From the NCBI GenBank assembly GCA_934254725.1, contig CAKQLR010000072.1, positions 1 through 5,006 of the forward strand: DNA of 5,006 nucleotides, given 5' to 3'. Under the pieces are notes generated by a model. That model was not told where the DNA came from. It did not search any database and saw only the letters and a list, made by a program, of their open reading frames with translations. This document shows, piece after piece, positions 1 through 5,006 of the stretch. The translations under genes and the position numbers were made by a program. Numbering within the stretch: the stretch's first letter is position 1; each line of letters begins with the position of its first letter. The DNA comes from an uncultured Clostridia bacterium. Lineage in GTDB: Bacteria > Bacillota > Clostridia > Christensenellales > Borkfalkiaceae.

Positions 1-3000
1 CGTGTAATGGTTGCTTTGGTGACGAAAACACTTCGAGCGGCATAACGGTAGAACAAGACACTTACAATGTGGAGTACGGAGAAAGTTTTATCGTTCCCGA
101 AGCAACACACCAAAATGGTGGAACGTTAGATGATGGAACTATAACGGCAAAAGCGTATGACGCAGACGGAAATGAAATCGCAATTGATTACGGCACTTGT
201 TTTTTTGAAAAAGGAACAAACAAAATAATCTATACCGCAACCGACGGCGCGACAAAAGAAATTACCGTAATATGCGCAGACACAAAAGCACCGACAGTTA
301 CGTTGGCAAATTTCGTTCCTGCGACGTTTGTAGGCGATAAATACAAATTACCGAGTTATACTGAAACAGATATAAGCGGCGTTGACGTCTTGGCATCAAA
401 AATACAATTATTCAAAGAAGACGCAACAACTGCCGTAGCCGAAGGTAAGGGTGCGGAAGTAACGATTGAAGAAGCAAAATATTACATGCTCAAAGTTACG
501 TCGAAAGATAACGACGGAAATCAGGAGACTTACGAATATCGTATAAATATTATTAACGTATTTAAAGATACAAACCTTGCGGATAATATGATGTTCGATT
601 TTGACGAAAACGATTATTTGCAAAACATTATCAGCGGTGCGGATTCGAAGCAGTTCAATAAAGAAATTGTTGCAAATTATCCCGAAGCCACCGGCACGAT
701 ACGTCCGGAAGGCGGCGCGTTAAAACTCACGCTTACCGAAGACGGACCTGCGTCGGCTTATATTTACAAAGGTAGAAAAGCCGAGAAGGCGGAAACTTTC
801 TCCATTAAGGTTCGTACTTACTTGAATGAAAAAGTTGAGTATATCTACTTTAAAGACGTAGCATCGGGCGTTGTCGTTCGTGCTTTTACGTTGACCGATT
901 TCACAAGTTGCGAGTGGATCGATTTAGAAATAAAAATGAATGCTTTTAACGCCGAATCTATCGACAGTTTGTTCGTGGAAATAGGTGGTGAAAGCGGTGC
1001 GATCGTTTATATCGATCAAGTTGAAATCGTTCCCGTGTATGTTGATAAAAACAGAGACGAAAATATATTGCTTGACTACGACGAAAAGGATATTTACGGT
1101 CATTGGCAAACAACGTTTGCCGACTCAGAGTTAAACATCGACGTAGAAAATACCGTTCTTTCTATTTTAACCGAAGAAGATGAAGAACTTCCCGAAGGCG
1201 CGCATGGCGGCGTTTTAAAAATTTCTCCTTCTGCCGATGGATTGCACACTTCGATTTTCACGTGGTTATTTGAGGAATATATAAGTATTTCGGAAATCGA
1301 CGGTATAACTTTCCGCATCTATCTCACAGAAGAATTTATAAGAAACAACCAGATTATTTATGTATCGTGCTGCGATTATAATAAACGCGCAGTTACGGGA
1401 TATTGGTTGATTAACAACATAACAAGGTCGAAAAAACCATGGACTGCGGGGTGGAACGAATTCACTTTATATACGAATGATTTACGAGGCGACGGCGCGA
1501 GCGGCGGGCAGAATTTAAGCGGCGTAATACACGGTTTTTCATTTGTTTTCGGCGATCAACGTTGGGGTGAAAAGGGTGGAACCGTATATCTTGACGAAAT
1601 ACGAAAAGTTCCTCTCGGCTATGTTGACGGAGACTTGGATCCTTGGTCGGAATATATGACTTTCGATAAAGACGAATATGTTAACGGCGAATACGGAAGA
1701 TTGCCTGCCGTTCGTCCGGATGAAAACAGCACGGTTTCTATTGAAAGCATTAGCGGAGTAAACGGTAAAGCTCTTAAAATGGTCACTTCGGTTAATGGTG
1801 CCGCCGTTCGTTTGTTTAATGGTCCTAATAACGTAATAGAACTGTCGAATCACGACGCAAGTTTGATTAACGGGGCAAAAATTCGTGTTTATTCTGAAAA
1901 ATCCAACTCGTTAAAACTTGTCGGTTACGATAGACGCGACGGCGTTAACGCAGGTTTTACATTAAGTTTAAGTAAAGGCTGGAACGAATTTGATCTTAAC
2001 TATTTCACAAACGAATACGGGGTAGGCTGCGACATATATTATTTTGATGCAATTTTAACCGATGCGGGAACGATATATATCGATCAAATATCTAAAACCG
2101 ATAATGTTGGAATTAAATATGCACAAAATAACGACAAGGTGTTTTATGCAAAAGAAGAAACTGCAAAATATTCAATAGAATATCAAGTGGATCACGGTTG
2201 GGGTTCGAACTATTCTGCTTTTGCAAGCGTATTAAGTTATGTGGATAAAGATCCCAACGGCGACGATACTAACGGCATTTCTATTGCGCACGACGTTGCC
2301 GTCGGCGGAAATACCTATAGGAAGTATAACGTTGTTTTCAACAAACCCGTAAAATATAATTCGTTAGGGATATTGCGTATTCGCTTATACGTTCAAGATG
2401 CGCTTGGCGTATATGTATGGAATACAGAAAACAAAACTGAAATGCTTCATGAAAGCACAGTCAGCGGTAACAACAAATGGGTTAATTTAGACGTTCCCCT
2501 AAGCATGATTGCGAACGACGGTGACACTTTAGATAGTTTCTATCTTGGCTTTGCTACGGCGAGCGATTGCATTGTCGACGGCATTTTAGAATCGGTCACC
2601 TATATTGATTCTTTGGAATGGGTGGACGTAGAAATTACAGGCGGCAGCATTGTTTCCGGTTGCTTTAACGGAAAAGCAATAAAAGGGACGACTATAATGC
2701 TTGAACACGATCAGTCTTTAATTCCCGAAGGGAAAACGTTCGCAGGCTGGCTTGTAAACGACAAATTGGTTGTCGGTGACAGTATAACGATAACCGAAAA
2801 CACCGTAATTTCGGCTTGTTATGAAGATATCATAACAGAACTTGACGTACCTGAAGGCGCGATTATGGTTTGTGACAATAGCACAGATACCAACCCTTGG
2901 CGTTGGCCGAATTGGGGAAGCAACAGGGGCGTAGACGAAACTAATTGGTTGTCTGTTTATGCCGATCGCGCTGGTGTTCAATGCTTTTCGACTGTATCCG

Positions 3001-4277
3001 AAACCGGAAACTATGATCTTTATACAAGCGTAGGGATGCAAAGCATATCTGTTTCGTTCGACTTGTCAAAAATGGAGAAAATCACTTTCCGTTTAAAGAT
3101 AAATCCGAGCAACTGTAAGGGAATTTTGTTAAAACCAGACAATGAAGACTTGAAGGAATTAACTCATTGGTTAGTTGATAACACCGGAAAAGAATATACT
3201 TCAAGCGATTGGTTTGAGGTTTCTTATAACATAGCCGATCTCGGAATTACCGATTGGTCTAAAGACTACAGTTTTTACTTCCAGATACTTTCATTTGGAA
3301 AAGGCGATATTTGTTGGGTTGATCAAATATATCTGACTCCTAAAAAAACTGCCGAATATAACATAAAAATTTATGTTGACGGCGTCGACGTTACCGAAGC
3401 AAATAAAGAGAAAATAACCGAAATCTGTGGTGAAACGAAAGCCTACGTCGGCGATATGATAGATATAACTGCAGCGGCAATCGCAATGACGCCGCAAGGC
3501 TTTGCTCTCGATAGAACTAACAGCGTTTTAACGGGCGTTGTAAAAGAAGACGGTAGTTTGGTTTTATCTGTTTATTATGTAACGCCGAAAAATATGTTTA
3601 CCGTGAACTTGACTAATGCTACCATGCAAGGCATAGAAGGCAATCAAGTGGCAGAAGGAACAGAGATTACTCTTATTCCTACGGTAGGTGACGGTCAGTA
3701 TTTTGCGGGTTGGACTGTGAATGGCGAGGCCTACGACAAAAACACCATAATCGTTGATAAAGATTTGACTATCGTAGCAATCGTTCTCGATTTACCCGAA
3801 GAAGTAATCCCCGAAGGTTCGACCGCTTTGAATCAATATACCGAAGAAACTTCGTTATGGCACAGAACGAATTGGGGTAGCAGCGGCGGATATTCTGAAT
3901 GGCTTGAAGTATACGACGGAGTTAGAGGCGTAGTAAAATTCGGAAATTCAGACGGCGGCGAAACGTATAACCATTTTGCATTAAATATAACAAACGTTGA
4001 TTTGACTAAATATTCCGAAATAGTAGTTCGATTAAAAGTAGATCCTGCAAAATGCAGATTCGTATGGATATGGCTGGGAAGCAGCGGAAAGGAAATTGAC
4101 GTGTTGGAAGCAGGTAAAACGCATCCTTCGGGATGGTTGGAAATTAAGATACCCGTTGCAGGCATGTTAGAATTAAGTACCGATCAAACGGCGGAAGAAT
4201 TTCATATTCAATACGGAACGTTAAAAGGTTCCGCTGCGGGCGATTGCGTTTGGCTTGACGGTATTTATGCAAAATAA
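1..4277 (+). CDS. Large multi-domain surface lipoprotein (5'-truncated): Ig-like domains plus array of carbohydrate-binding-like modules
   Basis: The reading frame is open from the left edge (first full codon at 3) to TAA at 4275-4277, giving 1424 visible residues; the true start lies upstream. The visible part begins CNGCFGDENTSSG, which looks like a lipidated Cys followed by a polar linker. Layout by nucleotide: Ig-like 1 (~45-281), Ig-like 2 (~282-557), jelly-roll-like modules A (~573-1043), B (~1044-1625), C (~1626-2108) and D (~2109-2627), divergent InlB-B-like repeat (~2628-2831), module E (~2850-3347), MucBP-like repeat (~3348-3590), second InlB-B-like repeat (~3591-3791), module F (~3810-4274). 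Each jelly-roll-like module ends in a [VITC][YW][IVL]D strand, as in several carbohydrate-binding module families. No catalytic motif, LPXTG, SLH or dockerin is visible. I infer a lipid-anchored extracellular binder of glycan or another polymer. The ligand is unknown, and module boundaries are by eye. Confidence 0.85.
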   Translation, partial: CNGCFGDENTSSGITVEQDTYNVEYGESFIVPEATHQNGGTLDDGTITAKAYDADGNEIAIDYGTCFFEKGTNKIIYTATDGATKEITVICADTKAPTVTLANFVPATFVGDKYKLPSYTETDISGVDVLASKIQLFKEDATTAVAEGKGAEVTIEEAKYYMLKVTSKDNDGNQETYEYRINIINVFKDTNLADNMMFDFDENDYLQNIISGADSKQFNKEIVANYPEATGTIRPEGGALKLTLTEDGPASAYIYKGRKAEKAETFSIKVRTYLNEKVEYIYFKDVASGVVVRAFTLTDFTSCEWIDLEIKMNAFNAESIDSLFVEIGGESGAIVYIDQVEIVPVYVDKNRDENILLDYDEKDIYGHWQTTFADSELNIDVENTVLSILTEEDEELPEGAHGGVLKISPSADGLHTSIFTWLFEEYISISEIDGITFRIYLTEEFIRNNQIIYVSCCDYNKRAVTGYWLINNITRSKKPWTAGWNEFTLYTNDLRGDGASGGQNLSGVIHGFSFVFGDQRWGEKGGTVYLDEIRKVPLGYVDGDLDPWSEYMTFDKDEYVNGEYGRLPAVRPDENSTVSIESISGVNGKALKMVTSVNGAAVRLFNGPNNVIELSNHDASLINGAKIRVYSEKSNSLKLVGYDRRDGVNAGFTLSLSKGWNEFDLNYFTNEYGVGCDIYYFDAILTDAGTIYIDQISKTDNVGIKYAQNNDKVFYAKEETAKYSIEYQVDHGWGSNYSAFASVLSYVDKDPNGDDTNGISIAHDVAVGGNTYRKYNVVFNKPVKYNSLGILRIRLYVQDALGVYVWNTENKTEMLHESTVSGNNKWVNLDVPLSMIANDGDTLDSFYLGFATASDCIVDGILESVTYIDSLEWVDVEITGGSIVSGCFNGKAIKGTTIMLEHDQSLIPEGKTFAGWLVNDKLVVGDSITITENTVISACYEDIITELDVPEGAIMVCDNSTDTNPWRWPNWGSNRGVDETNWLSVYADRAGVQCFSTVSETGNYDLYTSVGMQSISVSFDLSKMEKITFRLKINPSNCKGILLKPDNEDLKELTHWLVDNTGKEYTSSDWFEVSYNIADLGITDWSKDYSFYFQILSFGKGDICWVDQIYLTPKKTAEYNIKIYVDGVDVTEANKEKITEICGETKAYVGDMIDITAAAIAMTPQGFALDRTNSVLTGVVKEDGSLVLSVYYVTPKNMFTVNLTNATMQGIEGNQVAEGTEITLIPTVGDGQYFAGWTVNGEAYDKNTIIVDKDLTIVAIVLDLPEEVIPEGSTALNQYTEETSLWHRTNWGSSGGYSEWLEVYDGVRGVVKFGNSDGGETYNHFALNITNVDLTKYSEIVVRLKVDPAKCRFVWIWLGSSGKEIDVLEAGKTHPSGWLEIKIPVAGMLELSTDQTAEEFHIQYGTLKGSAAGDCVWLDGIYAK
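3..41 (+). other. Probable lipidation site and linker at the mature N-terminus of the large protein
   Basis: The codon at 3-5 is Cys. The codon before it is cut by the window edge but ends in CG, so it can only be Ala, Ser, Thr or Pro; Ala or Ser is what a lipobox has at -1. The residues after it (N-G-C-F-G-D-E-N-T-S-S-G) are small and polar, typical of the tether of a Gram-positive lipoprotein before its first folded domain. The second Cys (12-14) is preceded by C-N-G and does not fit a lipobox. The hydrophobic signal itself is outside the window, so this is inference. Confidence 0.5.
45..557 (+). other. Two tandem Ig-like beta-sandwich domains in the large protein
   Basis: The first domain (~45-281) starts ITVEQDTYNVEYGESFIVPE and ends KEITVICAD. 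This is the pattern of bacterial cell-surface Ig-like folds of the HYR or DUF5011 kind, where a domain closes on a hydrophobic strand and the next opens with D-x-x-A-P. The second (~282-557) opens with DTKAPTVTL and closes with a Y-x-Y-R-I-N-I-I strand. Such domains usually act as rigid spacers between the membrane anchor and binding modules. The family assignment rests on pattern only; a structure prediction would be needed to name the family. Confidence 0.55.
573..2627 (+). repeat. Four consecutive divergent jelly-roll-like modules (A-D) in the large protein
   Basis: Four stretches of roughly 155-195 residues share an order of elements: an opening D-x-D/aromatic-D-rich strand (for example FDFDEND, LDYDEKD, TFDKDEY), a G-x-x-L-K-hydrophobic strand (GGALKLTL, GGVLKISP, GKALKMVT), a strand resembling I-x-h-R-h-Y, a W-x-E-F/W-I-D-L strand (GWNEFTLY, GWNEFDLN, EWIDLEIK), and a closing strand V-Y-I-D-Q, V-Y-L-D-E, I-Y-I-D-Q or T-Y-I-D-S. 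This order resembles carbohydrate-binding modules with a jelly-roll fold, such as CBM4-, CBM11- or CBM30-like domains. Module D is the most divergent and shares a W-G-S motif with modules E and F. Homology between copies is my reading by eye. Confidence 0.6.
2628..3347 (+). repeat. First copy of a two-domain unit: InlB-B-like repeat plus jelly-roll-like module E
   Basis: The InlB-B-like part (~2628-2831) has the V-E-I-T-G-G-S opening and the F-A-G-W core followed by L-V-N, typical of divergent InlB B-repeats in Gram-positive surface proteins. A V-P-E-G linker leads into module E. Module E has an N-terminal Trp cluster (NPWRWPNWGSN, 2892-2924), then D-L-S-K-x-x-x-I-T-F-R-L-K, N-P-S-N-C (Cys at 3114), and a closing C-W-V-D-Q-I strand (3312-3329). 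The same order recurs at 3591-4274. Confidence 0.6.
3348..3590 (+). other. MucBP-like repeat in the large protein
   Basis: The segment opens Y-N-I-K-I-Y-V-D-G and closes with F-A-L-D-R-T-N-S-V-L-T-G-V-V, then E-D-G-S-L-V-L-S-V-Y-Y. The pattern G-[FY]-x-L-D-x-x-x-S-x-L-x-G-x-h-x-x-D-G-S-x-V-L-x-h-Y-Y is characteristic of MucBP and related Gram-positive surface repeats. Some of these bind mucin in other proteins, but the fold is also a common spacer, so mucin binding is not shown here. It sits between the two InlB-B-plus-jelly-roll units. Confidence 0.55.
3591..4274 (+). repeat. Second copy of the two-domain unit: InlB-B-like repeat plus jelly-roll-like module F (C-terminus)
   Basis: The InlB-B-like part (~3591-3791) has the F-A-G-W core followed by T-V-N-G. 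An I-P-E-G linker leads to module F, which matches module E in order: Trp cluster with N-W-G-S (3870-3881), D-L-T-K-x-x-x-I-V-V-R-L-K, D-P-A-K-C (Cys at 4053), S-G-W-L-E-I-K-I, and closing C-V-W-L-D-G-I (4245-4265). The protein ends four residues later, with no sorting signal or hydrophobic tail. Confidence 0.6.
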
Positions 4278-4290
4278 AAAAGGTGAAGAA

Positions 4291-4346
4291 TTAACCGAAA
4301 TTCGCGCCGAAACAACAATAAAATTCGGCGCGGATTTACGGATTAA
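4291..4346 (+). terminator. Long imperfect inverted repeat between the large gene and the small gene; weak terminator or mRNA-processing hairpin
   Basis: The left arm 4291-4311 pairs with the right arm 4324-4346. The core is a 14-bp stem (4298-4311 with 4324-4337, including one T-G pair). Beyond a bulged A at 4338, three further pairs form (CCG with CGG). Beyond a second bulged A at 4342, four more form (TTAA with TTAA). The loop is 12 nt and A-rich. There is no U-run after the stem, so a standard intrinsic terminator is doubtful. The stem stops at the start of the next ribosome binding site. It could mark a processing site, stabilise one transcript, or partly attenuate readthrough. The pairing is seen directly; the role is inferred. 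Confidence 0.5.
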
Positions 4347-4352
4347 AAGGAG
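4346..4352 (+). promoter_or_regulatory. Ribosome binding site of the small gene
   Basis: AAAGGAG lies 9 nt before the ATG at 4362, a near-consensus match to the 16S rRNA tail. Its first base is also the last base of the preceding hairpin, so hairpin and site are directly adjacent. The strong site is the main support that this 38-codon frame is a real gene. Confidence 0.8.
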
Positions 4353-4361
4353 AGAAGAGAG

Positions 4362-4478
4362 ATGAAAAAACAATACGATGTTCCTTTGGTTGAAGTTTTG
4401 CTCGTATTCGAAAACGACGTAATAAGTACTTCCGACCATACAGGCAAAGATATTTACGATTTTGAGTGGGGGGAATAA
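4362..4478 (+). CDS. Small acidic protein of unknown function (38 residues)
   Basis: ATG at 4362 to TAA at 4476-4478. The protein starts MKKQYDVPLVEVLLV, continues with F-E-N-D-V-I-S-T-S-D, and ends D-F-E-W-G-E. It has no signal peptide, membrane span or Cys. The shape is M-K-K-x-Y-x-x-P-x-h-E-h, a hydrophobic strand, D-V-I-x-T-S, then a short acidic tail. I recall this shape from many small unnamed proteins of gut Clostridia that sit beside surface-protein genes; I cannot confirm that here. Support for coding: near-consensus ribosome binding site, codon use like the neighbours, same strand, and only 3 nt to the next start. It lies 84 nt after the large gene. Possible roles include a regulator, a chaperone-like partner or a peptide precursor. 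None is shown. Confidence 0.75.
   Translation: MKKQYDVPLVEVLLVFENDVISTSDHTGKDIYDFEWGE
4467..4473 (+). promoter_or_regulatory. G-rich ribosome binding site for the third gene, inside the end of the small gene
   Basis: A run of six G (4468-4473) lies 8 nt before the ATG at 4482 and is the only purine-rich element in range. It is made by the W-G-E codons that end the small protein. Six G can pair with the CCUCC rRNA tail through one G-U pair, but this is weaker than the usual AAAGGAG. That fits translational coupling: ribosomes finishing the small gene at 4478 would restart at 4482. Confidence 0.5.
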
Positions 4479-4481
4479 CAC

Positions 4482-4586
4482 ATGAAAATATCGATTTTAA
4501 AAAACGCGAAAAAATGGTTGCTTTTTTCGTGCGGGATATTTGCGGTTCTCGCGCTTGCGTTTTTCGCGATACCTACGGTTAAAGCG
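4482..4586 (+). other. Signal peptide of the third gene
   Basis: Residues 1-35: Lys at 2, 7, 10 and 11, then about 20 hydrophobic residues, then P-T-V-K-A with cleavage most likely after Ala35. Cleavage after Ala37 (A-D-A) is a close alternative. The protein is therefore exported by Sec and released, or held by a downstream domain that is not visible. Confidence 0.75.
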
Positions 4587-5006
4587 GATGCGAGTGTTAT
4601 GCCCGCGCCTCAACTTAAAAGAGGCGCGTCGATTCGCATAATAAAAAATGACTACGCCGAAAACGGCTTGCGCTTTACTATGTTGTTTTCGCAAAGCGAC
4701 TATAACGTTTTAAGCGAAAAAACGACGGTCACCGAAGAGGTGGCGGCTGAAATAACCGATCTTAAATTCGGAATGCTTATAGTTCCCGAAGCATATAACC
4801 TTGCGGGTAACGACCAAGAAATTATTTCTCTTTTAAAAGGTCAAAGCGATAAGTATTACATAGGCGAAAAACCTGAAAGCGTATCAGATACGGCAAAGCA
4901 AATTCTGGATATAAGCGCAAACGGTTTAGGCGCGCTTAACTTAGTCGAAAACGACGGTGAAATTTGTTACGCATATAACGCCGCAATAATCGATTTAAAG
5001 CAAAAA
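4482..5006 (+). CDS. Secreted surface protein with GASIR/GLRF-motif domain (3'-truncated)
   Basis: The frame runs from ATG at 4482 to the right edge without a stop, giving 175 visible residues. Residues 1-35 are a classical signal peptide: Lys-rich start (KNAKKW), hydrophobic core (about 13-32), and a V-K-A site at 33-35, with A-D-A at 35-37 as an alternative. The mature part has a short M-P-A-P-Q-L linker, then GASIR (48-52), GLRF (62-65), and K-F-G-M-L-I-V-P-E (95-103). This motif order (G-A-x-I-R, G-[LI]-R-F, F-G-x-L-I-x-P) I recall from many uncharacterised secreted proteins of gut Clostridia; its function is not known to me. The start is set by the signal peptide and the close upstream stop. 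The L-F-S-C at 14-17 is inside the hydrophobic core and is unlikely to be a lipobox. Other domains may follow beyond the window. Confidence 0.85.
   Translation, partial: MKISILKNAKKWLLFSCGIFAVLALAFFAIPTVKADASVMPAPQLKRGASIRIIKNDYAENGLRFTMLFSQSDYNVLSEKTTVTEEVAAEITDLKFGMLIVPEAYNLAGNDQEIISLLKGQSDKYYIGEKPESVSDTAKQILDISANGLGALNLVENDGEICYAYNAAIIDLKQK

Noticed and set aside
69..71. GTG at 69 as the start of the large gene
   Set aside because: The frame is open for 22 more codons to the window edge, those codons read as a lipoprotein tether continuous with the first Ig-like domain, and there is no ribosome binding site before 69.
4200..4277. C-terminal wall anchor (LPXTG, hydrophobic tail, basic end) on the large protein
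   Set aside because: The protein ends directly on the last strand of module F with nothing resembling a sorting signal.
4278..4294. Purine-rich AAAGGTGAAG just after the stop at 4277 as a ribosome binding site
   Set aside because: No usable frame follows; the GTG at 4283 meets TAA after three codons.
4291..4323. Promoter in the gap before the small gene (TTAACC with an A/T-rich box near 4314-4323)
   Set aside because: Neither box fits consensus at proper spacing, and both fall in the arm and loop of the hairpin.
4521..4532. Lipobox (L-F-S-C) in the third gene's signal peptide
   Set aside because: Phe at -2 is atypical and about 13 more hydrophobic residues follow the Cys, so it lies within the hydrophobic core; a V-K-A cleavage site follows.
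408..4694. Minus-strand open frames of 61-110 codons (for example 1539-1853, 2718-3041, 3833-4165, 4221-4481, 4497-4694)
   Set aside because: All lie opposite clear + strand genes, have no recognisable domains, and look like random composition-driven antisense frames.
1..5006. tRNA, rRNA, CRISPR array, insertion sequence or riboswitch
   Set aside because: Nearly all the window is coding for the three proteins; the 84-nt gap holds only the hairpin and ribosome binding site, and no direct spaced repeats or transposase-like sequence are visible.

Overview
The window reads as a piece of a surface-protein locus from a low-to-moderate GC, Gram-positive anaerobe, most likely a gut Clostridia-type bacterium (a Christensenellales-like lineage would fit, but this is impression only). 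The reasons are the AAAGGAG-type ribosome binding site, a probable lipoprotein N-terminus, divergent InlB-B-like and MucBP-like repeats, a Lys-rich Gram-positive signal peptide, and no outer-membrane machinery. All three genes lie on the + strand, and almost every base is coding.

Positions 1-4277 hold the 3' part of one very large gene. The frame is open to the left edge, so the gene starts outside the window; 1424 residues are visible. The first visible complete codon is a Cys preceded by an NCG codon (Ala/Ser/Thr/Pro), which suits a lipobox cysteine followed by a short linker. Next come two Ig-like beta-sandwich domains and six jelly-roll-like, carbohydrate-binding-type modules. Each module closes with an aromatic-hydrophobic-Asp strand. 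The last three are interspersed with two divergent InlB-B-like repeats and one MucBP-like repeat. I see no catalytic domain and no LPXTG or other C-terminal anchor. The best guess is a lipid-anchored binding protein for glycan or another extracellular polymer.

Positions 4278-4361 are the only real intergenic gap. A long imperfect hairpin (about 21 bp) fills most of it and ends right at the ribosome binding site of the next gene. It lacks a U-tract, so it is not a convincing terminator.

Positions 4362-4478 encode a 38-residue acidic small protein of a type I associate with the surface-protein loci of gut Firmicutes. Its last codons supply the G-rich ribosome binding site of the third gene, which begins 3 nt after its stop. 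That gene (4482 to the right edge) encodes a secreted protein with a classical signal peptide and a domain carrying GASIR and GLRF motifs, which I recall from many uncharacterised clostridial surface proteins.

The small gene and the third gene look translationally coupled. The large lipoprotein gene is probably part of the same transcription unit, or separated from it by a processing or attenuation hairpin. The arrangement suggests a cell-surface module: a big multi-domain binder, a small protein of unknown role, and a second secreted protein.
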